From Paenibacillus borealis (GTDB lineage: Bacteria > Bacillota > Bacilli > Paenibacillales > Paenibacillaceae), in the NCBI RefSeq assembly GCF_000758665.1, contig NZ_CP009285.1, forward strand, positions 310,001 through 374,000: a stretch of 64,000 nucleotides of DNA. Reading direction: 5' to 3'. Position numbers and translations under genes: made by a program. Numbering within the stretch: the stretch's first letter is position 1; the number at the start of each line of letters is the position of its first letter. A model generated the notes under the pieces. That model had not been told where the DNA came from. It saw nothing but the letters and a program-made list of their open reading frames with translations, and made no database searches. Shown piece after piece: positions 25,318 to 34,130 of the stretch.

Positions 25318-27150
25318 ATGCAAGATTTCTTCCTGAATAGGGGTCAACCATCTATGACATATAACGTGTACTTATCGGCATTGCTGATGGCTGCGACCTG
25401 CTGTTCACTGCTGCTGGTGTACCTGTGCTACAAAAGAAGAGACCTGCCCATAGCGGTAAGCTACGGTCTGGGAATGCTGACGGGCTCTTTTTATTCCTTC
25501 GGCTATGGCTTCGAAATTATCAGCAGCAGTATGGAGCATATCCGCTTCTGGCTGAGGATTGAATATATCGGAATTCCGTTCGGTACGGTGCTGTGGTTCA
25601 TTATGGTACTGCAGTATACCGGCAGGCAGTCATGGGTACGTCCAAGGAATGTTGCGCTATTGATGATTGTTCCCCTAATAACCTTCACAGCCCACAATAC
25701 CAATGAATGGCATCATTTATTCTATACAAGCATGACGATGAATCATACAGAGGGCTTTCCGCTGGTGACCCTCGTTAAAGGTCCGTTATACAGGCTTCAT
25801 GTGTTCTATTCCTACAGCTTTTTTGTCGTGGGGATGATATTTTTGCTCCAGATGTTTCTCCGGGCGGTTCCCCGGATGAAGAAGCAGATTGCGCTGATGA
25901 TTATTGGCTCCTGGGGGCCCTTTGGCTTCACGCTGATTTATTTGAGCGGTGTAATTTATATGCCTATCGACATTTCGCCGTTTGGTTTTCTCTTCTCGGG
26001 TGTTTTTTATATGTGGGGAATCTATCAGTTCAATATGCTGAGGTTAGCGCCGCTTGCCCTTCAGCAGGTGTTTGAATCGATGGAGGAAGCGGTCATTATA
26101 CTCGACACCGACCACAGTCTCACCAGCTTTAACCGCTCGGCCAAAAGAATAGTCAAAGAGCTGAGTAATAAGAATACAGGTCAGCCCGCTGCAGAATTAT
26201 TCTCCGGATATCCCCTGCTTCTGGAGATGATTGCCCGGGGGGCAGCGAGTGCATCCAGAATTCAGCTTACAGGTCCGGACGGTGATTACTATAATGTCCA
26301 CCTGTCTCTTGTCAGGAATAGCCGCCAGAAGATTGTCGGGAAAATGCTTCTGCTGAGCGATGTAACCGAGGCTGTGCATGCAGAAGAGAAGCTGCGCGAT
26401 AATGCCCGGCAGTTAAGTGATCTGAACACATTCAAGGACCGGATGTTCAGTGTCGTTGCCCATGATATCCGTGATCCTTTGGCGGTGCTGGTCAACCTGA
26501 TGGAACTGCTCGAAGAGGAAATGCAGGCTGAAAGGGGAGAGCATGAAGAGATTGTTCAAGAAATGGGGCAGCAGATCCGCAATACCTTCGAACTGGTGGA
26601 AGTTCTGCTGGATTGGTTCCGGAGCCAGAGGGAAGGCATGATTTTTAATCCGGTCGAACGGGATCTGGCCCATACGGTGCAAGCCAGCCTGCGGCTCCTG
26701 CTGCTGCGCAGTGATAACAAGCAGATTCAGATTATATCAGAGATCCCCGGGGACAGCTACGTCTATGCCGATAAAGAGATGCTGGATCTGATTATCCGCA
26801 ATCTTCTGTCCAATGCTATAAAATTCACGGACCACGGAGGATGCATCCGGTTAAAGGCAGAGAGGAGCGACCGTCATATGGTAATCGCTGTGAGTGATAC
26901 GGGAGGAGGGATTTCTCCGGAGCAGGCCGATACCCTGCTGAAGAATGATTACCGGATCTCCTCAGCCGGGACCTCCGGGGAGCGGGGCGTTGGCCTGGGT
27001 TTGACCCTGTGCAGGGAGTTCGTACAGTTGAACGGCGGGAAGCTATGGTTCGACAGCGTTCCCTCGCAGGGCAGCACCTTCTATTTCTCGATTCCGCTTC
27101 CTCCTGAAGCTCCGTTAATTCAGGCCGGCAACAGCATAGGAAGGGGATGA
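25318..27150 (+). CDS. Histidine kinase with 7TM N-terminal sensor, 610 aa
   Basis: Membrane sensor kinase. Seven hydrophobic helices (about 12-235) match the histidine-kinase 7TM region. A PAS-like domain (about 245-340) follows, then the HisKA phosphoacceptor His382 in AHDIRDPLAVLVN, and an HATPase domain with NLLSNAIKFTDHGG (N box), SDTGGGISPEQ (G1) and RGVGLGLTL (G2). The AGGAGG ribosome binding site is 7 nt from the ATG. The stop is within a few bases of the response regulator start, so the two form one operon. The signal is unknown; the position next to S-layer-like genes suggests control of the cell surface (inference). Confidence 0.9.
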   Translation: MQDFFLNRGQPSMTYNVYLSALLMAATCCSLLLVYLCYKRRDLPIAVSYGLGMLTGSFYSFGYGFEIISSSMEHIRFWLRIEYIGIPFGTVLWFIMVLQYTGRQSWVRPRNVALLMIVPLITFTAHNTNEWHHLFYTSMTMNHTEGFPLVTLVKGPLYRLHVFYSYSFFVVGMIFLLQMFLRAVPRMKKQIALMIIGSWGPFGFTLIYLSGVIYMPIDISPFGFLFSGVFYMWGIYQFNMLRLAPLALQQVFESMEEAVIILDTDHSLTSFNRSAKRIVKELSNKNTGQPAAELFSGYPLLLEMIARGAASASRIQLTGPDGDYYNVHLSLVRNSRQKIVGKMLLLSDVTEAVHAEEKLRDNARQLSDLNTFKDRMFSVVAHDIRDPLAVLVNLMELLEEEMQAERGEHEEIVQEMGQQIRNTFELVEVLLDWFRSQREGMIFNPVERDLAHTVQASLRLLLLRSDNKQIQIISEIPGDSYVYADKEMLDLIIRNLLSNAIKFTDHGGCIRLKAERSDRHMVIAVSDTGGGISPEQADTLLKNDYRISSAGTSGERGVGLGLTLCREFVQLNGGKLWFDSVPSQGSTFYFSIPLPPEAPLIQAGNSIGRG

Positions 27151-27154
27151 GGTG

Positions 27155-28291
27155 ATGAGAACGATTATTGTCGATGACGAGAAGGCCATGCATCTCATAT
27201 TGAAACGGATGCTTGCCAAGCTTGAAGAGGTTGAAATAATGGGGAGCTTCACGGACACTGCCGCGGCTTTTACCTATTTGAACACTCATGAGGTCGACCT
27301 GATCTTCGTGGATATCAGCATGCCCAGAGAAAGTGGCCTGGAATTTGCAGCGCGGCTCGGTGAGAACAGCCAGGGACCCAAGGTAGTGTTCATCACTTCG
27401 CATAAGGAATATGCGCTCTCCGCCTTTGAAGTGCATGCCTTCGATTATATTCTGAAACCGGTGGTACAGGAGAGGCTGCATGAGACGGTACACAGAGCCG
27501 CTACTCAGATTCATTTGGAGCGTGCGGCAGAAGCCAACCGGGAGCCCGCCTTGAGCGCAGAAGCACGGATTAGCCTCCTGGGCGGAATTGAAATCGGGGG
27601 TGCTCAGAGAATCAAGACCAAATGGAAGTCGCGAAAAAGCGCTGAGCTCCTCGGCTACCTGATCATACATAAAGGCAGGCTTGTTTCCCGCGCACGGCTC
27701 ATTGAGGATATCTTTGGCGATATGCCGCAGAAGAATGCAGAAATATATTTGAATACAACGGTCTATCAGCTGCGCAAGCTGCTCCATACGCATGGGCTGA
27801 AGACGCATCTGCATTCCGAGAGCAACCATTATGCCTTTAACTGTAGCGGGCTTAGCGTGGATATTCTCAGCTTTGAGGATGGCTGCAGAAGCTTGGCTGT
27901 CATAAATGAGGCTAATCTGGAACAGGCTATGGAGCTTGAACAGCTATATATGGGTGATTTATTCGGAGACCACGTGTATCCTTGGGCCTGGAATGAAATT
28001 GAACGGCTGTCACTCATGTACTCGGCCTTCACCCGGCGACTGTGCGTTGCTCTGCTGGATAAGGGTGAGACGAATACGGCAAAACGGCTGCTGATCAAGC
28101 TGCTGAAGCACAATGAGCTGGATGAAGAAGCCCATATGCTGCTTATGAAAACCTCGGCTCTCCAGAATAACAAAGATGCCCTGAACCGGCAGTACCTGCA
28201 ATTTGCCGACATTCTGAACCGGGAAATCGGAATTCCCCCTTCGCTTGAGGTCAAATCCTTTTATGCACAGCTGCTTTCCGGGCTTGGCTAA
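27155..28291 (+). CDS. Response regulator with SARP/BTAD-type output domain, 378 aa
   Basis: The receiver domain has phosphoacceptor Asp53 (FVDISMPRESG), the acidic pair at 7-8 and Lys101 (DYILKP). Next comes a winged-helix Trans_reg_C-like segment (about 150-225; RKSAELLGYLIIHKGRLVSRARLIEDIFG) and a bacterial transcriptional activator domain (about 235-375). This combination occurs in cytosolic SARP-like regulators paired with 7TM kinases. ATG at 27155 sits 8 nt after GGGG; the GTG at 27152 is an alternative start. Confidence 0.88.
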   Translation: MRTIIVDDEKAMHLILKRMLAKLEEVEIMGSFTDTAAAFTYLNTHEVDLIFVDISMPRESGLEFAARLGENSQGPKVVFITSHKEYALSAFEVHAFDYILKPVVQERLHETVHRAATQIHLERAAEANREPALSAEARISLLGGIEIGGAQRIKTKWKSRKSAELLGYLIIHKGRLVSRARLIEDIFGDMPQKNAEIYLNTTVYQLRKLLHTHGLKTHLHSESNHYAFNCSGLSVDILSFEDGCRSLAVINEANLEQAMELEQLYMGDLFGDHVYPWAWNEIERLSLMYSAFTRRLCVALLDKGETNTAKRLLIKLLKHNELDEEAHMLLMKTSALQNNKDALNRQYLQFADILNREIGIPPSLEVKSFYAQLLSGLG

Positions 28292-28303
28292 TTTACCTGA
28301 CAG

Positions 28304-28332
28304 TTTACCGGGGGATATGTGGCATATATAAT
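28304..28332 (+). promoter_or_regulatory. Sigma-A promoter for the GNAT gene
   Basis: TTTACC (28304-28309), a 17-bp spacer, and TATAAT (28327-28332). Confidence 0.55.
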
Positions 28333-28387
28333 TTAAGGAAACTATGCCTTTTGATAGGACTATCTATAGAGTTGGGGGCTGACCGGA

Positions 28388-28942
28388 GTGATCAGACATT
28401 CAGAGCTTGTAACAGGGGAAAAGATATATCTGCGCCCGCTTAACGGGGAAGACGCCGAATTGTATTACCATATGTTCTACGGTACGGAGGTCCGCAGACT
28501 TACAGGCACGAAGAAGCATATCACCAAAGAGCAGATCGGGAATTATATCGCTCGCAAATCAGGCGACGACAGTACGGTGCTGTTGCTTATCGCCCTTAGG
28601 GAGACTGATGAGGTGATCGGCGATATCGCCATTCAGGATATAGACCCTGACAATCGCAGTGCAAATCTGCGGATCGCCATCGGTGAGGAGCGGCATCAGG
28701 GGCAAGGGTATGGACGGGAAGCGCTGCTGCTGATGCTGGATTACGGCTTTGGCATTCTGAATTTGCACCGGATTGAGCTGGAGGTCTACAGTTATAATGC
28801 CCGCGCTGCGCATGTATATGAAGCAATCGGCTTTGTCCGTGAGGGGGTACGGCGCCAGACGCTCTATTATAACCATGAATACCATGACGTGATTATGATG
28901 GGCATGCTGGATAGCGAATACCGGGCGCGGTATGTGAAATAA
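28388..28942 (+). CDS. GNAT acetyltransferase, RimJ/RimL/SpeG type, 184 aa
   Basis: The sequence opens with the LRPLNGEDAELYYHMF pattern of the Acetyltransf_3 group and contains GEERHQGQGYGREALLLMLDYGF, the acetyl-CoA pyrophosphate loop (Q-G-x-G-x-G/A near 100), and the C-terminal NARAAHVYEAIGFVREGVRR. Relatives acetylate ribosomal protein N-termini, polyamines or antibiotics; the substrate is undetermined. GTG start at 28388, with its own promoter. Confidence 0.87.
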   Translation: MIRHSELVTGEKIYLRPLNGEDAELYYHMFYGTEVRRLTGTKKHITKEQIGNYIARKSGDDSTVLLLIALRETDEVIGDIAIQDIDPDNRSANLRIAIGEERHQGQGYGREALLLMLDYGFGILNLHRIELEVYSYNARAAHVYEAIGFVREGVRRQTLYYNHEYHDVIMMGMLDSEYRARYVK

Positions 28943-28950
28943 AGGGTTAA

Positions 28951-28977
28951 GATCAAATAAGGTCAAATAAGGTCAAA
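28951..28977 (+). promoter_or_regulatory. Triple CtsR heptad upstream of hsp20
   Basis: GATCAAA-TAA-GGTCAAA-TAA-GGTCAAA: the last two heptads form a perfect CtsR operator (GGTCAAANANGGTCAAA), and the first is a one-mismatch third heptad. It lies about 80 bp upstream of the hsp20 promoter. Confidence 0.75.
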
Positions 28978-29011
28978 TTATTAATAATGTTAAAATTTAT
29001 ACTAAAAAACG

Positions 29012-29045
29012 AGCCGAAACGCCGGATTTTACCGGATTTTCGGCT
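29012..29045 (+). terminator. Hairpin between GNAT and hsp20, likely terminator
   Basis: AGCCGAAA pairs with TTTTCGGCT around an inner CCGG/CCGG stem. No long T-run follows directly, so termination efficiency is uncertain. Confidence 0.4.
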
Positions 29046-29055
29046 TATATGAGTT

Positions 29056-29084
29056 TTGTCATCCGGACGGCCGGAGACTATAAT
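29056..29084 (+). promoter_or_regulatory. Sigma-A promoter of hsp20
   Basis: TTGTCA (29056-29061), 17-bp spacer, TATAAT (29079-29084). The CtsR site just downstream would block it. Confidence 0.75.
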
Positions 29085-29093
29085 AAAGCCATA

Positions 29094-29110
29094 GGTCAAA
29101 TAAAGTCAAA
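29094..29110 (+). promoter_or_regulatory. CtsR operator overlapping the hsp20 start site
   Basis: GGTCAAA-TAA-AGTCAAA, followed directly by another GTCAAAT and later AAGTCAAAT near 29132. This is the known class III heat-shock operator in its expected place next to +1. Confidence 0.8.
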
Positions 29111-29156
29111 GTCAAATCAACAACAAATTAAAAGTCAAATGAGAGGAGAATGGATA

Positions 29157-29627
29157 ATGTTTGATTTGGTTCCTTTTGGTAAACGCAGAGATGATGCTTT
29201 TGGTGTGCTGGCTAAGTCGCTTAACGAAGTATTTAATGATGATTTCTTTGCACCGCTGACAAGCTCCACGCTGTCCTTCCGCACAGACATCCGCGAGAGT
29301 GAAGGAGCATATCTGATCGAGGCTGAGCTCCCGGGCTTCAAAAAAGAAGAAATCGACATCGATTATACCAGCCCTTACTTGACGATCAAGGCAGTTCGCA
29401 AAGAAGAGAACAGCGAGGAGAATAAGGAGCATCAGACCGTGCGCCGGGAACGGCGGTATGGCGAATATGTACGCCGCTTCTATGTTCAGGATATTGCGGA
29501 AGAAGGCATCCGCGCTTCACTGAAAGACGGGATGCTGAATCTGGAAGTGCCGAAACGGCAGAAATCACAGGGCAAGCGGATTGAAATTCAGGATGGCGGA
29601 AATTCTTCAGATGAGCAGCTTCAGTAA
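29157..29627 (+). CDS. Hsp20/alpha-crystallin small heat-shock protein, 156 aa
   Basis: ATP-independent holdase. The alpha-crystallin domain spans about 45-140, starting at FRTDIRESEGAYLIEAELPGFKKEEIDIDY and ending with LKDGMLNLEVPKR, the usual G-x-L motif. The ATG at 29157 has AGGAG 8 nt upstream; an upstream in-frame reading from 29049 overlaps the promoter and CtsR box and is rejected. Two CtsR boxes show class III heat-shock control. A DnaJ-like gene and clpB follow in the same direction. Confidence 0.92.
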   Translation: MFDLVPFGKRRDDAFGVLAKSLNEVFNDDFFAPLTSSTLSFRTDIRESEGAYLIEAELPGFKKEEIDIDYTSPYLTIKAVRKEENSEENKEHQTVRRERRYGEYVRRFYVQDIAEEGIRASLKDGMLNLEVPKRQKSQGKRIEIQDGGNSSDEQLQ

Positions 29628-30000
29628 GCGGCAGGCGCAGCTTCCAGCGTGAGCGGTTCTCCGGGGGAAGCGGAGAGCGGGTACACTGGGGATGCAGCGG
29701 AGGAAGCCGGAGGATGAAGGACTTCCAAGTCTGGCTGAAGCAGCCGGGTTCAGCGGGTTTCCCGGGCCAAGCGGCTTCTGCCGCCGGCCTATCCGGTCCC
29801 CCTGCGGCAGAGTGATTTCGCCGGGCTTTTCATATAGCACTATCATACAAGGCGCATTGTAGTGGGGTTACCGGCTATGATGCGTCTTTTCCCGGACAAT
29901 GACTTGGTGAATAATCATTCAGCCCGGGAATAGGCTTGTTACAGGGCGGAATGCTATAACCTATAGAATAGTTCCCATTATACGAAAGGAGGAGGTACCA
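29628..30000. other. GC-rich non-coding spacer between hsp20 and the DnaJ-like gene
   Basis: No convincing open reading frame, CtsR box or terminator is seen in these 373 bp. Short dyads (for example around CTCCG...CGGAG near 29662) are present. The right end has an AAAGGAGGAGG ribosome binding site for the next gene. A promoter could lie near 29950-29990, but no box pair is good enough to call. Confidence 0.4.
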
Positions 30001-31005
30001 GTGGCGGCAAATTATTACGAGACTCTGGGCGTCGGTAAGCAGGCCTCGAAGCAGGAGATTAAGAAGGCCTATCAGAAGCTGGCCAAGAAGTGGCATCCCG
30101 ATGTCAACAAGGCCCCGGAGGCAGAAGCCAGGTTCAAGGAAGCGGCCGAAGCGTACGAGGTGCTGGGTGATGAAGAGAAGCGGAAAATCTATGATGAGGA
30201 GCTCCGCTATGGGGCCGGCTACGCCAGGGCACGGGGTCCGCGGAGCGGCGGGGCAGCCTCCTCCGCGTCTTGGGAAGCTCCATTTGGCGCGGGCTGGAGC
30301 GGTGGAGCTTCCGCCGGTGGCGGGATACCCGAAGAGGACCTGTTCGGGATGTTCTTCGGCAGCCGGGGGGCGGCGGACCGCGCCGGCTTCGATTTCTTCT
30401 CCGGCAGCGGCGGTGCCCGCCAAGGGGGAAGCCCTTGGGCCGATGAGTTCAGTACGATGCAGGCCCAGCTTGAGATTACGCTGGAGCAGGCCTACAAAGG
30501 CGGAAATATCAGCGTTCAGGCGGCAGGCAAAGATCTGAGTGTGCAGATTCCGGCACGATCAGCCGAAGGAACGGTGATCCGTGTTCCCGGCGGCGGAAGC
30601 GGTGTGGGACAGGGAGGCGATCTGCTGATCTCGCTGCATCTTCTGCCCCATGATTTCTATGAACCGGACGGCGGGGATTTGCTCGGCACGGTTGAGATTG
30701 CCCCATGGCAGGCTGTGCTTGGCGGGGATGCCAAGGTGGCACTGCCGGATGGCAGCCAGGTGAAATTGAAGATCCCCGCAGGTATGGCGGGCGGCCGGAC
30801 GCTGCGCCTCTCCGGCAAGGGTCTGAAGCGTCCTAACGGTACGAATGGCGACATCCTGTTCCGGATGGAGATCGTCATTCCGCCGGAAACCTCGGAAGCG
30901 GAGAAGAAGCTGTACCGCCAGCTGGCCGATGCCGGCAGCTTCCAGGCCGGAGCCAAACGGCAGACTCCCGGCGGGGCACAGCGGCGCAGAGCAACAACGG
31001 GGTAA
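30001..31005 (+). CDS. DnaJ-like co-chaperone of the CbpA type, 334 aa
   Basis: The J domain (1-70) carries the HPD motif at 32-34 (KKWHPDVNK) that stimulates DnaK. A Gly/Ala/Ser-rich linker (about 72-145) precedes the C-terminal substrate-binding beta-sandwiches (about 155-315: [55 protein letters not shown]). The CxxCxGxG zinc fingers of true DnaJ are absent, so this is a type II J-protein like CbpA. GTG start after a very strong AAAGGAGGAGG. It lies between hsp20 and clpB, fitting a disaggregase support role (inference). Confidence 0.9.
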   Translation: MAANYYETLGVGKQASKQEIKKAYQKLAKKWHPDVNKAPEAEARFKEAAEAYEVLGDEEKRKIYDEELRYGAGYARARGPRSGGAASSASWEAPFGAGWSGGASAGGGIPEEDLFGMFFGSRGAADRAGFDFFSGSGGARQGGSPWADEFSTMQAQLEITLEQAYKGGNISVQAAGKDLSVQIPARSAEGTVIRVPGGGSGVGQGGDLLISLHLLPHDFYEPDGGDLLGTVEIAPWQAVLGGDAKVALPDGSQVKLKIPAGMAGGRTLRLSGKGLKRPNGTNGDILFRMEIVIPPETSEAEKKLYRQLADAGSFQAGAKRQTPGGAQRRRATTG

Positions 31006-31050
31006 TGATGAATATAAAGCCGGTTATCCGGGTGAATGACATATTGAATG

Positions 31051-31068
31051 CTGCAGCTGGGGCTGCAG
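31051..31068 (+). repeat. Short inverted repeat between the DnaJ-like gene and clpB
   Basis: CTGCAGC and GCTGCAG form a 7-bp stem with a 4-nt loop, flanked by further ATG/CAT pairing. The following T-run is short, so it may be an RNA-processing or weak termination site. Confidence 0.35.
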
Positions 31069-31099
31069 CGGCATAATTTTACGGAAAGGCGATGATCTT

Positions 31100-33742
31100 A
31101 TGGATTTCAACAAGCTTACACAGAAGCTGCAGGAAGCAGTAGCAGAGGCCCAGTCTCTGGCTGCGGCCAGCGGACATCAGGAGATTGATAATCTTCATCT
31201 GCTGAAGGCACTGCTTCAGCAGCATGAAGGCCTGCTGCCGCGGCTGCTGCAGAAGATGAATATTCCTGCAGCCGAGCTGCTGCAGGGTACGGAGGCGCTG
31301 CTACAGCGGAAGCCCAGCGTAAGCGGAAGCGGAGCGGGCACGATGCGGCGGTATGCCTCGCCCGCGCTGATCGCCATGCTGGAGCAGGCCGAGAAGGAAG
31401 CGGCCAAGATGCAGGACGAGTTCGTGGCCGTAGAGCATGCTGTGCTGGCGATGGTCTCGGATACCGGCAGCGGGAACCGTGAGCTGCGCGGGCTGTTCAC
31501 CAGCCGGGGCATTAACCGGGAGAAGCTGCTCGGGGTGCTGGCCGAGATCCGCGGACATCAGCGGGTGACGAGCCGGGAGCCGGAGGCCACCTATGAGGTG
31601 CTGGAGAAATACGGCCGTGATCTGGTGGCCGAGGTGCGGGCCGGCAAGATTGATCCGGTGATCGGACGGGATGCGGAGATCCGCCGGGTCATCCGTATTC
31701 TCTCCCGCAAGACCAAGAACAATCCTGTGCTGATCGGGGAGCCCGGCGTAGGTAAAACCGCGATTGTAGAAGGGCTGGCCCACCGGATTGTGCGCCGGGA
31801 TGTGCCGGAGGGGCTGAAGGACAAGACGATTTTCTCGCTGGATATGAGCGCATTGATTGCCGGAGCCAAATACCGCGGGGAATTCGAAGAGCGGCTGCAG
31901 GCCGTACTGAAGGAAATCCGCGAGAGTGACGGCCGGATCATTCTGTTCATTGATGAGCTGCATACGATTGTCGGTGCCGGTAAGACCGAAGGGGCCATGG
32001 ACGCGGGCAACATGCTGAAGCCGATGCTGGCCCGGGGTGAGCTGCATTGTATCGGGGCGACGACGCTGGATGAGTACCGCAAGTATATCGAGAAGGACCC
32101 GGCGCTGGAACGCCGCTTCCAGCAGGTGCTGGTCAGCGAGCCGGATGTTGAGGATACAATTTCTATCCTGCGCGGCCTCAAGGAGCGCTTCGAGGTCCAT
32201 CACGGGGTCAAAATCTATGACAGCGCGCTGGTTGCAGCGGGGGTATTGTCCAACCGCTATATTACGGACCGCTTCCTGCCGGATAAGGCGATTGACCTGG
32301 TGGATGAAGCCTGTGCGATGATCCGTACCGAGATTGATTCCATGCCCGGTGAGATGGACGAGGTCACACGCCGCCTGATGCAGATGGAGATTGAAGAAGC
32401 TGCGCTCAAAAAAGAAACCGACGATGCCAGCGCGCGCCGTCTGGAGATTCTGCAGCGGGAGCTGGCCGACCTCAAGGAGAAGCATCTGGGCATGACCGTC
32501 CGCTGGGAGAAGGAGAAGTCCGCGATCCAGGGCATCCGCGAGCTGAAGAAGCGGTTAGAGCAGGCGCGCAAGGATCTGGTCGATGCGCAGGAGATTTATG
32601 ATCTGAACAAGTCCGCCGAGCTGAGCTACGGCATAATTCCTGATCTGGAGCGGCAGCTGAAGGCCGCAGAGGAAGCCGCACAGCAGGATCAGGAGACCCG
32701 GCTGCTGCGCGAAGCCGTGACGGAAGAGGAGATCGCCGACATCGTCTCGCGCTGGACCGGGGTTCCGGTCAGCCGCCTCGTGGAAGGTGAGCGGGATAAG
32801 CTGCTGCGGCTCGAAGACACACTGCATGAGCGGGTAGTCGGCCAGGATGAGGCCGTCCGGCTGGTGGCGGATGCTGTGCTCCGGGCAAGAGCAGGCATCA
32901 AGGACCCGAACCGTCCGATCGGTTCGTTCCTGTTCCTGGGGCCGACCGGTGTCGGCAAGACCGAGCTGGCCAAAGCGCTGGCGGTATCGCTGTTTGACCG
33001 TGAAGACGGCATGATCCGCATCGATATGTCGGAGTATATGGAGAAGCACAGCGTCTCCCGCCTCGTAGGTGCTCCTCCGGGATATGTCGGCTATGAAGAA
33101 GGCGGCCAGCTGACCGAAGCGGTGCGCCGCCAGCCGTATACTGTTGTGCTGCTGGATGAGGTGGAGAAAGCCCATCCTGATGTGTTCAACATTCTTCTGC
33201 AGCTGCTGGATGACGGGCGGCTGACCGACTCGCAGGGCCGGGTGGTCGACTTCAAGAACACCATTATCATCATGACCTCCAATATCGGCTCGCCGCATCT
33301 GATTCAGGGCACCGATGACAACGGTGAGCTGACCGAAGCGGTTAAGGACCGGGTGATGAAGGAGCTGAGCGGCCATTTCCGCCCTGAGTTCCTCAACCGG
33401 GTGGACGATATTGTGATGTTCAAACCGCTGACGCTGGGCGAAACCCAGCAGATCGTGATGAAGCTGGTGAACGGTCTGCGCCTGCGCCTGGCAGAACGGG
33501 GCATTGGCCTTACGCTGAGCGACAAGGCAGTGCGCTTCATTGCCGAGGAAGGCTTCGATTCCGTGTACGGGGCAAGACCGCTTAAGCGGTTCATCCAGCG
33601 CAGCCTGGAGACCCGGGTGGCGCGTGCCCTGATCGCCGGAGAAGCGGAGGAAGGCTCGGTGATGACGGTGGACGAAGCTGACGGCGAATTGACTGTCACT
33701 ATAGTGAAGCCGGAATCTGCGAAGACAGTTGGCTCGTTGTAA
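31100..33742 (+). CDS. clpB: ATP-dependent disaggregase ClpB, 880 aa
   Basis: Hsp100 chaperone that extracts proteins from aggregates together with DnaK/DnaJ. An N-terminal Clp_N repeat region (about 1-150) is followed by AAA-1 with GEPGVGKT (about 213) and [13 protein letters not shown], a coiled-coil middle domain (about 410-525) that distinguishes ClpB from ClpC/ClpE, and AAA-2 with GPTGVGKT (about 614), [14 protein letters not shown] and the D2-small domain ending near 865. Length and order are standard. No CtsR box lies directly upstream, so heat control probably comes from the hsp20 promoter or an unseen one. A terminator follows. Confidence 0.97.
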   Translation: MDFNKLTQKLQEAVAEAQSLAAASGHQEIDNLHLLKALLQQHEGLLPRLLQKMNIPAAELLQGTEALLQRKPSVSGSGAGTMRRYASPALIAMLEQAEKEAAKMQDEFVAVEHAVLAMVSDTGSGNRELRGLFTSRGINREKLLGVLAEIRGHQRVTSREPEATYEVLEKYGRDLVAEVRAGKIDPVIGRDAEIRRVIRILSRKTKNNPVLIGEPGVGKTAIVEGLAHRIVRRDVPEGLKDKTIFSLDMSALIAGAKYRGEFEERLQAVLKEIRESDGRIILFIDELHTIVGAGKTEGAMDAGNMLKPMLARGELHCIGATTLDEYRKYIEKDPALERRFQQVLVSEPDVEDTISILRGLKERFEVHHGVKIYDSALVAAGVLSNRYITDRFLPDKAIDLVDEACAMIRTEIDSMPGEMDEVTRRLMQMEIEEAALKKETDDASARRLEILQRELADLKEKHLGMTVRWEKEKSAIQGIRELKKRLEQARKDLVDAQEIYDLNKSAELSYGIIPDLERQLKAAEEAAQQDQETRLLREAVTEEEIADIVSRWTGVPVSRLVEGERDKLLRLEDTLHERVVGQDEAVRLVADAVLRARAGIKDPNRPIGSFLFLGPTGVGKTELAKALAVSLFDREDGMIRIDMSEYMEKHSVSRLVGAPPGYVGYEEGGQLTEAVRRQPYTVVLLDEVEKAHPDVFNILLQLLDDGRLTDSQGRVVDFKNTIIIMTSNIGSPHLIQGTDDNGELTEAVKDRVMKELSGHFRPEFLNRVDDIVMFKPLTLGETQQIVMKLVNGLRLRLAERGIGLTLSDKAVRFIAEEGFDSVYGARPLKRFIQRSLETRVARALIAGEAEEGSVMTVDEADGELTVTIVKPESAKTVGSL

Positions 33743-33797
33743 AATATGATCTGGATTTGATTGATGCCTCCGAAGGGCAACAGGTGCAATCCGCAAG

Positions 33798-33838
33798 AAA
33801 AAAGCGTTCCGCCTTCAGGCTGGAGCGCTTTTCTTTTT
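33798..33838 (+). terminator. Terminator after clpB
   Basis: AAAAGCG..CC pairs with GG..GCGCTTTT across a small loop, followed by CTTTTT. Confidence 0.8.
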
Positions 33839-33849
33839 ATATTCGACTT

Positions 33850-34027
33850 AAATCCTGCAGAAAATACAACATTTTCTTCAATAAACCGGCCCTAATCGAG
33901 AATTGTTGTAGGAAATGCAGCATTTCATCTTCTGCAGGCGGCTAACTGAAAGGATTATTGTATTTCATACAACAATCCTCCCGCATACCCGGTTATTTTT
34001 GAATCCGAGTTGTAATATTTACAACAT
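33850..34027 (+). repeat. Dispersed intergenic repeat family A, copy 1
   Basis: About 180 bp with landmarks in fixed order: ATCCTGCA then AATACAACATT, AATTGTTGTA, GAAATGCAGCAT, a perfect hairpin (TTGTAT-TTC-ATACAA) followed by AACAATCCTCCCG, a TTAT block and AGTTGTAA..CAACA. The same order is found at 55951-56130 (same strand) and, inverted, at 51251-51385. It has no open reading frame. The rest of the spacer up to 34130 holds nothing I can name. Confidence 0.75.
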
Positions 34028-34130
34028 TTATACCTGTATACCTGCGCCGTACAATGTGAACTTCAAAGTCCAATTAGCCGCTTGGCGGGAGCACTTTCTC
34101 TGCAGGCCGAGATTAAGCAATTATTGGTTA

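Noticed and set aside
31301..32485. 394-codon minus-strand frame opposite clpB
   Set aside because: Antisense shadow of a highly conserved gene with strong codon bias; His/Gln/Leu-rich product of no known type.
33850..34027. Family A repeat as an insertion sequence
   Set aside because: Too short for a transposase and no clear terminal inverted repeats or target duplication; kept as a non-autonomous repeat.
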